The translations under genes and the position numbers were made by a program. This document shows, piece after piece, positions 49,725 to 60,269 of a DNA stretch of 64,000 bases. Origin of the DNA: Oscheius sp. JU75 (taxonomy: Eukaryota; Nematoda; Chromadorea; Rhabditida; Rhabditidae). The stretch covers positions 8,432,001-8,496,000 of the forward strand of contig JASJZC010000005.1 of NCBI GenBank assembly GCA_037178855.1. The letters are read 5' to 3'. The notes under the pieces were generated by a model. That model was not told the origin of the DNA. It did not search any database and was given only the letters and a program-made list of their open reading frames with translations. Each line of letters begins with the position of its first letter. Within the stretch, counting starts at the first letter, position 1.

Positions 49725-50268
49725 CTCGAACTGAAACTTGGCGGAGTCTCACTAATTTTATTGAATGTTAATGCTAGACGCTAATGTCTAGTTTTGCGAA
49801 AAAGTGGTATCTTTAAAGAAAGGCGATTTGTTTTTTGTTTGTTTGAAGGATTTCTTGTGTTTTGAAGAACTTGTAACTCAACAAAAAGAGAGCAATATTA
49901 TGTCAATTTCAAATGCGCTAAAATCGAAAGGGAACAATAAAGAAAAGCCAAATCCACAACTGAATAGAGAATACCACTATCTGAAACAACTGTACTGATT
50001 AAAGGTGTTGTCTTCCTCGATAGGTGTAAAAAGCAACTTAAAAAACACTTAGCTCCTCCACAAAGGTTCGCTCTCGAAATTTTTTTAGCACTACAGCATA
50101 CCGCAGATGTTGAGCAGAAGACAACAAATGAGGGTTTGACCCGCTTAATTGTCATGTCAACCAACCTTTTCTGTCTACCGAAACGAATTAAACTAAGTAA
50201 AAACGAAGTTGACGGTGTTAGGAGTATGTAATATCTTGTTTATTTTGTCTTTTCAGTTAGCTATCATT

Positions 50269-50370
50269 CTTTACTAAAGCGCAGTGGTGTTCGCACAATT
50301 GCCGTCAACACTAATTTCCAAACAAGCTGACAAGTCATTTCATGTCAAGAGACAAGGGAAGAAGTCAGCT
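50269..50370. repeat. Dispersed repeat copy 2 (matches 45986-46100)
   Basis: Shares CTTTACTAAAGCGCA, AAGCTGACAAGTCATTTCA and AAGTCAGCT with the copy in the GT92 intron, in the same order. The maT transposon begins 9 bp beyond its right edge, so the transposon may have landed in or beside this older repeat. Confidence 0.5.
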
Positions 50371-50378
50371 GGTGTATA

Positions 50379-51661
50379 CAGGGTGCCCCAAAATTACGGT
50401 AACCGCGCGGATCGCGCCGATATGCGGCTTTTTGTAAAGGGGCTGTTTTTTCTTTGTTTTTATTGTGTTCCTCCTTTTATTTACCATGTTTTCTGTTGTT
50501 TCAAACCGAATATGGTATCATTTTCAGAATGGTCAAAGCTTCCATCCACCGCCAAACAATTCTTGCTCTTCACCAACAAGGCGTTCAGGCGATCAACATC
50601 TCTCGTCGTCTCAAGATGTCCAAGAAGCTCGTGTCTACTACCATTTCGCGATTCAAGGAGCTGGGAAGTGGAAAAGACCGTCCCGGACGAGAAAGACCCA
50701 TTTGTGTGACCACCAAGGCCAGCATTAAGAAGGTACGCGATCGGATCCATCGGAACCCGGCGCGTTCTATCCGCAAAATGGGCAAGGACTTAGCCATTTC
50801 CAAAGGCTCTATGGCTAGAATCATCAAGAAACACCTCAAGATGAAGGGATACAAACAAGGAAAACGTCAGTTCTTGTCCGAAGCCAGTAAGACGAAGAGA
50901 AAGGAGCGCTCGAAGAAACTGCTGCTTCGTTTCAAAGGTGGAGGCCACAAGTCGATCCTCTTCACGGATGAAAAGATATTCACCGTCGAACAGTCGCTGA
51001 ATAAGCAAAACGATCGGGTTTGTGCTACTTCACAGCCAAATGTAGCGGTTCGGCGTACTGGATATCCAAAAAGTGTCATGGTCTTCGCTGGCATAACTTC
51101 TGATGGAAAGACACCACTTATCTTCGTTCCCCAAGGAATCAAGTTCAATGGAAACAACTATCTCGACATGTTGAAGACCGAAATCGTGCCATGGGCCAAG
51201 AAGCACATCAAAAAGCGTCCCTGGTGCTTTCAACAGGATGGTGCACCGGCTCACAAGCATAATGCCGTCCAATCTTGGTGCAAGCAGAACTTCCCCGACT
51301 TCATTGACTTCAACCAGTGGCCTCCTTCATCTCCAGACCTCAATCCAATGGACTACTCGGTTTGGAGCATTCTCGAATCGAAGGCTTGCTCAAAACCCCA
51401 TCGTGATGTCGAATCGTTAAAAAAATCGCTGGAAAAAGCTTGGGACGAGCTCGATGAGGACTACTTGCGCGCCACCGTCGAGGCCTTCCCGAAACGTCTC
51501 CGAGCCTGTGTCGCTGCTAATGGAGATACTTTCGAATCTTAAGATGTTATTTTGTTTAGTTTTTTATGGAGAATAAAACCTATATGGTCTGGTTTCCAGT
51601 TTTGCAATTTTGACGATTTGGCGCCGCATTTTACTGGTTACCGTAATTTTGGGGCACCCTG
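50379..51661 (+). mobile_element. Complete maT (DD37D) Tc1/mariner-superfamily transposon
   Basis: 1283 bp bounded by perfect 26-bp terminal inverted repeats beginning CAGGGTGCCCC (50379-50404 and 51636-51661) and flanked by the dinucleotide TA on both sides (50377-50378, 51662-51663), the target duplication of the IS630-Tc1-mariner superfamily. It carries one intact transposase gene. A polyadenylation-like AATAAA follows the gene at about 51572. Perfect ends and an open gene suggest recent insertion. Confidence 0.95.
50529..51542 (+). CDS. maT-family transposase, DD37D
   Basis: Uninterrupted frame of 337 residues from MVKASIHRQTILALHQQG. The N-terminal third has two helix-turn-helix segments (INISRRLKMSKKLVSTTI; RSIRKMGKDLAISKGSMARI) that bind the inverted repeats. 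The catalytic RNase H-fold carries D in LFTDEKIFTV, D in CFQQDGAPAH and a third D in SPDLNPMDYSVW. There are 37 residues between the second and third D, so the triad is DD37D, the maT clade known from Caenorhabditis and Bombyx, not Tc1 (DD34E) or mariner (DD34D). The frame is open 25 codons further upstream, but an AG just before this Met and the similarity start favour 50529. No disabling mutation is seen, so it may be active. Confidence 0.95.
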   Translation: MVKASIHRQTILALHQQGVQAINISRRLKMSKKLVSTTISRFKELGSGKDRPGRERPICVTTKASIKKVRDRIHRNPARSIRKMGKDLAISKGSMARIIKKHLKMKGYKQGKRQFLSEASKTKRKERSKKLLLRFKGGGHKSILFTDEKIFTVEQSLNKQNDRVCATSQPNVAVRRTGYPKSVMVFAGITSDGKTPLIFVPQGIKFNGNNYLDMLKTEIVPWAKKHIKKRPWCFQQDGAPAHKHNAVQSWCKQNFPDFIDFNQWPPSSPDLNPMDYSVWSILESKACSKPHRDVESLKKSLEKAWDELDEDYLRATVEAFPKRLRACVAANGDTFES

Positions 51662-51688
51662 TAAACAATACACTAGTCAAACAAGCCT

Positions 51689-52145
51689 TTAATTTTTAGA
51701 ATTCAAGTTGACAGCAACATTGTAGTGGCAAGCTTTATCCTTCTCGTTGCACAAAGCCTTCGCTCCCTCGGGAATACGCTCAGCGAACTGGACATGATGC
51801 TGAAAGCTAAAGTTTCAACGCAAAAAAGACGCAAACCGACAAATTAGCAGCTCCTTTGCAATTTTGTAATTCGGACTCAAATTTCTCGTCAGCATCAATA
51901 TTGTCTCGTCCGGAAAGCCGCACGCGTTTGCCAGAGGTGAAGTTTTTCCATTTAATAATGGCAATTTGTCTATCCGAAGATAAAACCTTGTCAGTCTAGA
52001 AAACATCTAGCAAAATTCGAGCGAAAAACAGCAACCTTCCATCAACCAAACTTCGGCCCCAAAGGGAGAATCGGAACAAGTAAGTGTGAGTAACATTAGT
52101 GGCAAAGGATGCCAGAAAAATGCCGAAAATAAGGAAGGTTTTCAT
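51689..52145 (-). CDS. Small secreted protein, nematode-specific looking family
   Basis: Three exons (52047-52145, 51837-51995, 51689-51799), all phase 0, give 122 residues. The leader MKTFLIFGIFLASFATNVTH is a signal peptide. The middle has IIKWKNFTSGKRVRLSGRD with a possible N-glycan, then ELQNCKG; the C-terminal exon has AERIPEGAKALCNEKDKACHY, giving three or four Cys in a short conserved frame. Two damaged paralogs lie upstream at 48.6-49.7 kb. I do not recognise the family; size and secretion resemble transthyretin-like proteins, but their signature is missing. The stop is only 27 bp from the end of the transposon, which probably sits in the 3' untranslated region. Confidence 0.65.
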
Positions 52146-53254
52146 CTCGATTGATAGCTACGAGGCGTTTCCCAGCTTATATCGGTCATTTGGTCCAGAC
52201 AGAATACAAATGAGAAGATTTCTTATTTATCCAAAGTTTTCTTGTGACAAACAGCTTAGGGCAAGTAACGCAAAATGAAAGAGTATGCCTTAAACTTTTT
52301 TAACTATGGGTTAGCGTGAGCCACATGCACCTTGATGCTTCCTCAGAATGCTGATGAAGCCCGTGACCCCGTTTGAAGCGGATGCCGAGATGGGTCGATG
52401 GACAAACAGACGCCAAATGATTAGTATTCAGATTATCGAGGGATTTGTTGTAATGATTACCCTAAGATATATTATTGAGACTAAGCCTAACCAATTTCTA
52501 CAACTCTCCAGTCAACCACTTAGCGTAGTCACTTTTTTTTTCAAATTTATGGACACCAATGTAAGAAAACAATTTGAGCTCTGGTAAAGCTTACAGGACA
52601 GCCTGATCTCACAATGTGCTTGGTATCTTTGTTCTGACTGATGAGAACAGCCGTGTAGGTAGTAATGTACTCGACATATTACAGCTGGTTGCATAAGAAC
52701 TGGTTAATGAAGATCAAGAAGACGTTTCAAAGAAGTACTATAGCAGTTGTTAGTCCCAGTATTCGATAAGAACAACCTTAATATTATGAACTTGTTTGAC
52801 TTATATCTGAACAAATTCTATTCACATGTTATTCAATTGAAACTGATATTCTGGAAGAACATTTGAAGCTTGTCCAAACGGACCGATCGAGACGCTGAGG
52901 TGTAGGGACTTATGTGGATTCAGGTTAAATACTATCTGGTTGGCGGTGGCTGTAAATACTTTCTACGTGAAGTCAGTGTGTAAAAAATTCGTAAATGATC
53001 CGTCCTTCACCTATTGATAAAACTACATTAATCAAATGTCAGTCTCGTTTATGCCACAAATCAGAAGAACTTGTTGCTGATTACTTCTTCTTTAGACGGG
53101 AAATTACGTTCTATTCTGTATCTTTCCTTTTAAATAGCCCTTTCTCATCAAAGCTTCACATGAGCTGACTTTTTCCCATAACTATTACACCTGTTCCGAC
53201 TTGATGGCAGGTGAAAGTAGCTGAAATGCGTTAGTCGACCACTCACTAGTGCTT
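52146..53254. other. Intergenic, no gene recognised
   Basis: Divergent promoter space between the small secreted-protein gene (minus) and the receptor gene (plus). No coding series or RNA gene recognised. Confidence 0.5.
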
Positions 53255-54638
53255 ATGACATCGCTCTCTACAGTACGTATTCCATGTTCTGTCGATTACA
53301 ACCAGACTGGGGGACAAAACGGATATTTTCTACTACTGGACATTTTCTCAACAGTCAACTTCATTATTAGTCCATACGCAATGTTCTGCATAATATTTCG
53401 GTCGACCAAATATATGAAAACGTACAGATGGTATCTCCTGTACCATCAAGTTATTGGTTTCGCCTCGGACATTACGGTGAGTATCTAACTACTTGTACCA
53501 ATATTACCGCTGAATCCATATTGTCAAGACTCCAACGATACATTTTAAATACACGATGGGATAGGAGCAAAAGACTAAGAATTCGCTCCGGATGAACAAA
53601 GCGAGAGATACAAGAAAGTTCCGCGGTATAACATCTGCTTTGAATTTTATAAGAATAAACACTCCTGACGCGAATAATTGAAGCAATAATTCCATAAACT
53701 ATCATAGCTCGTTGTTCCGCTTTGATTTGCTTACATCTTGATTGTACATTATTTAAACTGTCTCAGTAGTTATTTTTAGCTCAGCTTCCTCTTGAAACCT
53801 ATTATTATCATTCCTTTTCCTGCCGGAAAAATCTTTGGTCTGGCAAAAAACTTCGTCCCAAGAGAATATTATCTATCGTGGGCTGTCAGCTTAATCACGC
53901 TTAACATGGCTACAGTAGCGCATCTTTTCGGATATCGGCTATCAACGGTTCAAGGGAAACGCCGTTTATCAAATCTAGTCATTGCCTGGTTTATTTTTAT
54001 CATAATTATTGCTCTTCTACCTCCATGCTTGGGTGTTGCTCTGGCATCCAAAGATATAAAGGAAGTTTTCGCTGGTTTAAAAGAGGTGCCACCATTTTTT
54101 TTCTGCCACGATGAGATTTCAGACATATATTTGCATAACGGACGACCTAATCGATTCCCCCGATGCTCTTGCCTACGATAGAAATGCTTTGGCACATTAT
54201 GCCATTTTCCCGCTTCTTCTTGACGTGTTCATTTTTGTTGGAGCTGTAGTGTACTATATTATCGCCGCTTATAAGGCTATTCAACACGACGTTGCTTCCG
54301 AAAACCTCCGAAAGATGCAAAGACTCTTTCTTCTTCAACTTTCCATACAAGCCTTCTTGCCCATGTTAATAGTTGTTCTGCCTGGAGTGCCTCTCGTCAC
54401 CTTTGTTGCCTTCGAAGTCTATGGGTTCCAATGTGAGTACTCAAATTGAATGATTCCAAAATTTATAGGGCTCGCTGATCTAACAGTCTGCTCAGTATCA
54501 TTGTTCAGTCTGATTGGAGCCGCCGTCCTGATCATAATGAATCCCACGTATCATAGTTGGGTGCACGGGAATTGGCTCAAAAAGAAACAGAAAAAGGAGA
54601 GAAGCACGATAGTCATCATAAACCCCAGTATTCGATAG
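53255..54638 (+). CDS. Serpentine chemoreceptor, Srh-like, intact
   Basis: Four exons (53255-53476, 53780-54085, 54123-54432, 54469-54638) give 335 residues, the usual length for class H receptors. Seven hydrophobic segments are visible, from LLLDIFSTVNFIISPYAMFCI to VSLFSLIGAAVLIIMNP. The TM6 signature is LLQLSIQAFLPMLIVVLP, close to the Srh pattern (L..L.IQ..IP...V..P). After TM7 comes NPTYHSWVHGN instead of the usual PYR. Such receptors sit in cilia of chemosensory neurons. The 37-nt intron 2 and all phases are consistent. Unlike the relatives at 21-26 kb it shows no break. It is convergent with the first acyltransferase gene (stops 124 bp apart). Confidence 0.87.
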
Positions 54639-54762
54639 GAAAGGCAGTAATTTATGGTCTGCAGATAAATATAAATAATGATGGAAAGTCTAGTACAGTT
54701 TTTGTTCAATGCACTCAACTATAAGAAACAGAAATATTTATTCATATCTTGTACCATGACAT

Positions 54763-57505
54763 TTACACTCGAGCGATAATATCAATATAGACAGGCCGTA
54801 GCATATCTAAGCCAGTCATTGTAAAATGTACATCATCATCAAAAAATGACAAATTTGTGTCAGGATCAAATGTCAAGTATTGCCTTCCGTCCTCAAAGAC
54901 TTTCAAGACATCAAAGAATTGACACCTCGAGCAAGTCAATCTCTCAAATCGAGTTTTTCCGGACAGTAGCTCCATATCCACTGCTTTTTTCTTCATATGA
55001 AAGTCTCTCAAGTCTACGTTACTTATCAAAGCATCAATGAATGTGCTGAGATGGAGGAGAGGGACCGAAAGTGATGGTCCTGCAATATCAGAAACTATTG
55101 GAAAAGGAGAAAGAACAAACCATGAATGAGAATCTTCTCACAGCTCTCTTCTAACCTAGCCATATTTCGATTATACGCTTGTACAAAGAGATCCCCTTTT
55201 GGATCGGAGTTCAGAGGAGAAAGTTGCTCAGCACTCAATCTGAAAAACTCGAATAGCGGATATAACTTTGTTTTTTTCGCATTACTGTTCCTATCTGGAC
55301 CCAAGGGCACGTTAATGTTCAGGTATTGGATATCCTTCAGCATTTCCAAACCCGTCTTACCTAGAAACAATAAAAAGTATATCCGGCTTGAACTCTCCAA
55401 CCAGCTGCATTGCCACCTCGTGTTGACCTGCGTAGCGGGTATCAGGTGCCCACGTATCCGCAAGAATTTGTAACCCTAAACATTCTGTTAAAAACTGCAA
55501 GAAATAGGACTTACCCAATCCTGCAACGTATTTGAACTCGCTGTAATTCCCCTTGAAAGTTTCGTGAATCAATCCGACTTCATTAATTGTGTAACTATTA
55601 CCCACAATCATAATCTTACGAGAACCGTTTCCTTTCTAAAAATTTGAGATACTAAAAAAAGAGATAACAAACCGGAAGGTCCCAAATTCCCCAAGGCCAT
55701 TCAAAGGCCCGATGGATCTGAGTATTCGACGAATTATATACTCCATGTGGCTGCATAGCCGTTCTTTTCGTTATAAAATCGACATTTTCGATTAGAGACG
55801 TCTGATGCGATTTTTGAACGGAAGGTTGTTATTTGTCGAGAGCTACTACTGTGACTTACTTTGTTTGTATCTGAACTCATTAAGTTTTCCTGTGACATAC
55901 GGGCACTTCGTGAAAGTCTGATAGACCACAACGTTGAGAGCTGCCAATCCAATTAAAAGAGTAATAGTTTTTGAAATAGTGAACTTTCTGTAGGTGTTTT
56001 CGTAGGAATGGTAGGAGAACATGGAAAGGATAACGGTGGTGCCTGAATTTTGTTTTTCAAAGGATGATAGTCCCCAACCGAGCACAAACTGGATGGCATA
56101 GAATTGCTTGAAGAGTACAATGACCGGCCAGTGGATAAGGTACAGACTGTAAGAAATGTCTCCAGTATAGGTGAGGAACTTGTTAGTCAGGATCTGAAAC
56201 CTATTCTTTACTGGGTTTGGTAAAACGGGTCAAGAAATAACAAGTTTACTTGTTTTGACGAACGTGGACCTCGTCAAATTTTTGAGTAAGCATTAACTCA
56301 GCCTTGTTTTGAGTCAAGGAAGTCGATCAACGCTGTTGAGTTACCGTTTGCGGGCGATTGGAGATTTTTTGTTTGAATACTGTATAAATCTGTGCCACAA
56401 GCTTACCCTTTTTGATACATCGTTACGAAAATACAAAAACGCAAAACATGATAGTGTTCCCAATGGCCGCATGTATTCCGGTGAAATGGTTCGAGGGATG
56501 AGCATAATGAACAAAGGTACGAAACCACAGAATATCAAAAATTCTTCCAGAAAGGTGCGAGCAGCAGATTTTGTTCTTACTTTTTCTGGAAACTGTAATG
56601 TCTAATCCAATAGGATCCAACCTTTTTCTCCCAAGGGAACTTCACAATCCTTGGCAAGAAAAGCAATGCTTCCAAGTCCAAACTGCCATAGTCGGGAAAA
56701 TGGATAGTTGAAGGAGAAGATGGGATCACTGTAGTAGTATAGGCAGCATGTGATCACTGACAATATCAGTAGAAAGATCAGTTTCAACGCCTTCTTTTGA
56801 AAAAACTGACATCCAAAAAAGATTAACGGGGCTATTAGGTAGAACTGAACTTCTACAGCCAGTGACCAAAGGTGGAGGAACAAGTCTTTTTGGTGTCCCG
56901 ATGTTTGGAACTGAATGTTTACGTATCCAGAAAAGTGTGGATACAGACTGATAGAAAGTAGTCGCTCCCATCCCAAATAGTCCTCATGTTCTTCAAGAAG
57001 GCCATGGAATACAGGGCGAGTATATTGTGGGAGCGGATCCATCCTGCTGCTAACCATAAGTGGCCAGCAGTAAAAATCAAGGGAACAGCTAGGTAGTACA
57101 AAGGGAGAATTCGCTTGGCTCTGCAAGAGGAGGTTACTGTACAGTGAGTAACCTCATCGGTACAAAGTTTGCTTTTGGAAACAAACCAACTGACTATAAC
57201 CTGTCACTCAGCCAAAGAATGAAGAGGCCTACCTTTTGTAATAAAAATCCACCACAGTCTTGAATGGAATTTTAAAATAGCGTTCGAATGGATTACTTTC
57301 TTCGCCTGTAGCATACTTGGAGAAGACCAATGCCATTAGATAGCCAGATATCACAAAGAACCTGGGGTCTTGATTTGACAACAGGCTAGTTTGAGACTCA
57401 CATATCCACGCCAGCGTAACCATTGGGGAAACTCGTAGGCCATAGGTGAAACAACAGAACTCCGATTATGGCAACTCCACGGAGTCCTTGTATTTCGAGG
57501 AGCAT
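54763..57505 (-). CDS. Acyltransferase-3 / SGNH fusion (oac type), copy 1
   Basis: Eleven exons (57402-57505, 57233-57361, 56949-57120, 56622-56910, 56407-56585, 55860-56193, 55673-55818, 55515-55635, 55361-55475, 55121-55239, 54763-55094) give 679 residues. The first 370 or so form the multi-pass AT3 domain: EIQGLRGVAIIGVLLFHLWP, GVDMFFVISGY and YSLYLIHWPVIV. The rest is an SGNH hydrolase-like domain with IMIVGNSYTINE and DDDVHFTMTGLD. This matches the bacterial OatA plan; members move acyl groups onto surface or extracellular acceptors, and C. elegans oac genes are mostly uncharacterised. Exon sizes match copy 3 nearly one to one. The acceptor of intron 6 reads TTCCG instead of TTCAG; no in-frame alternative was found, so the gene may be mis-spliced or newly broken. 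Confidence 0.82.
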
Positions 57506-58049
57506 TGCTAAGCCTGGATGTATTTGATATGCAAATGGAAAAGTGCGACCAGAATTCTTGCGACCTCCTCAAATCGGACCACAATTAAAATAGATAACAC
57601 CGCGGCTGAAGACCACTTGTGACTCTGCGCAAAACTGTAGCATGAAGATATGCATTCGTGGAATAGACAGGTTTCTAGCAGTTGTGCCACCGCCCATGTT
57701 GCATTGTTTGGCGGGTTTATTACAGTTTTTTCGGCCTAATCATGCCAGTGTCAGTGATCACGAACGAAAAACATGACCAAAAGGCAGTGGATTTTTTCAC
57801 AGAGTTTGCCGATGGAAACAAACATTTTTTCGCAATACCACAATAGACTAGAAGTTGTCAGAGAATATATTATGGGTTAAATCCAGATTGTAGAATGTTA
57901 AAAGTCACAATAAGATTTCCTCGCTCTAATCCGATGTTTTGGAATTGTCAACCAGACGCGGTCCACTTAAAATGGAACGAGGATCAACCAGGTTTTTATG
58001 CATGCAAATCACTTGACGGCGAATTACTTGAACATATTATCAACAGCTA

Positions 58050-59896
58050 ATAGCGTTTAACCCGGAAACTCCAGGAAACAGCTCCCGGTGTACTGTCTCC
58101 TTTTTTCTAGACGAAACCCATCCAGCTCTTCATTACTAGACAATGCATCGTGAAACTGTTCATATGGACCATAGCGATTGGGAGAAATGGTCCTAAAACA
58201 GTTTTTTTTAGTTTGTAACTCAGTTTATACGAAGCATGAATGAGAAACACAGCTCTTCTCCAACCTTGCCAGATTTCGATTGTAAGCTCGGACAAAGAGA
58301 TCATCTTCTGGATCAACTGTTAGGGATATACAAACAGAACATCTGGCTTGAACTGTTCCACCAACTACAGTGCTACCTCATGTTGCCAGTTAGTTTTGTT
58401 CCCGGTCGCCAAGTGTCGATAACAACTTGGAATCCTGAACTTTCTACAATGCATACTAAAGAATCTTCATACCAAGTCCTGCAAGCCATTTTAACTCGCT
58501 GTATTTTTCTTCAAATGCCTCATAAATCATTCCGACCTCGTTAATAACATAACTATTTCCAATTACCATGATTTTGTGATTGCCATTGTGCTTCTGCAGA
58601 TTTCATAAGCTTAAGTGAAATGAAGACCTACTGGAAAATCCCAAATTCAACAAGCCCACGTGAATGCTTGATGAAAGTTTGTACTGGACGAATTGTAAAT
58701 CCCAGCTGGTTGCATTGCTCGTCTTTCTTTTGTGAACTTCACATTTTCCAGAACGGCAGCAAGATGCGCTGCGTCAAATTAATCACCCTGTTTCCCTTTC
58801 AAAAAGTCTTACTTACTCCGGATGTATCGGAACTCTTCAAATTTTTATGTGGGATAGTGCTGATTGAAGAGAACAATCACTGGCTAATGGACAAGGTACA
58901 GACTGTAAGATATGTTTCCAGCACAGATCAGAAAATTGTTGGTTAGGATCTAAAAGTTTGTGGTGTTTGAACATTGTCATGCGAGACACAGAAGTTGTCC
59001 AATATAAGAACTATCCCCAACTGAACAGGAATACAACATGTACCCTATCTATACCTTCTTGGATACCTCATTCTCAACAAACAAAAACAGGAAGCACGAC
59101 AGGATACCTAGAGGTCTCATATACGCTGGCAGTATGGCTCGGTAGGTAAGCACGGCGATCAAGGGAACAAAGCCACAGGAAATCAAAACCTCCTCCGACT
59201 ACTTAATTTTGATTTTTACTTCTCTAAATATATGTGAAAAAAACGTATTCTACGACCTTATGCAATGAGTTCTAACCTTTCTCTACCAAATTGTTGTCAT
59301 TTTCCTTGGAAATAAATGCAATCATTCCTAGACCCCGAGAAGCCACAAACGGGAAAATGCAAAGTTGAAAGAGAATATCGGATTGCTGTAGTAGTACAAA
59401 TAGCAAGTGCCAGCGGACAAAATCATTAGAAATGCCAGCTTGAGTGTCTTATTCATAAGTAGCTGACATCCAAAAAGAATGAAAAAAAAGTAGATAAAGC
59501 TGAATTTCTACAGCCACAGACCAGAGATAGAGGAATAAGCCTTTTTGATGCCCTGATGATTGGAACTGAGCAAACTGAAAATTTACCGATAAAAAGTAGT
59601 TGCTCAGTTGCGTTTTCATGTTCTTCAAGAGCATTTTTGAATAGCAGGCTATTTTGAGTTTTTTATACATCCCGCAGCTAACCAAACATGACCTGCTAAC
59701 AAGATAAGAGGGACTGCTAGGTAGTAGCTTAGGCTAGCCCAAGCCAGGAATCACGAAGAACTTTGCGTTTGAAGGTCTTGAACATAACGCACATATCCAT
59801 CCCAACATATCCATTCGGGAAGTTTGTAGACCAGAGATGACACAGCAAGACTTCAAAGATGGCAATTCCACGGAGACCTTGTATTTCAAGCAACAT
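58050..59896 (-). pseudogene. Acyltransferase-3 / SGNH fusion, copy 2, dead
   Basis: Starts MLLEIQGLRGIAIFEVLLCH at 59896 and all landmarks of the intact copies can be followed (FPNGYVGMDM, the TM blocks around 59450-59690, the HWPV region near 58880, the SGNH block near 58560). Frames change repeatedly, stops interrupt, the intron-6 acceptor is lost (AAT for CAG near 58783) and several hundred bases are missing inside the AT3 part. The terminal DDDVH segment is absent. Bases 58080-58200 are much closer to copy 3 than to copy 1, so it arose by duplication of the copy 3 lineage. Confidence 0.85.
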
Positions 59897-60269
59897 GGCC
59901 GAATATTTTGAGTTGCACTACGTATTGTATGGTAAGAAGAGAAGCAGTACAGCATGAAGGTGACGTTGACAACGATCGAAATCCACCTGCACAACATTTT
60001 GCCCGCGCGAAAAGCTGGCTGTAGAACATAAAGGTTTCTTTTTTGTCAAATGCCGGTTTTCGCAAGTTTTTTCTGCGGCCAATCTAATGTCCATCAAACA
60101 GATCCATGGAAACTTGATGCGAAGTGCCTAGTTTTTGAAACGCGCCTCCCTCAGAAAAGTATCATTTGCTTGTCCGTTTAGAACTGTAACTGTACTTTTA
60201 TCATTCAGTTGTTTGAAGCAAAGTAAGTACGAAAGCTAGTAAATCATTTATGATGACTGAACAAAGTGA

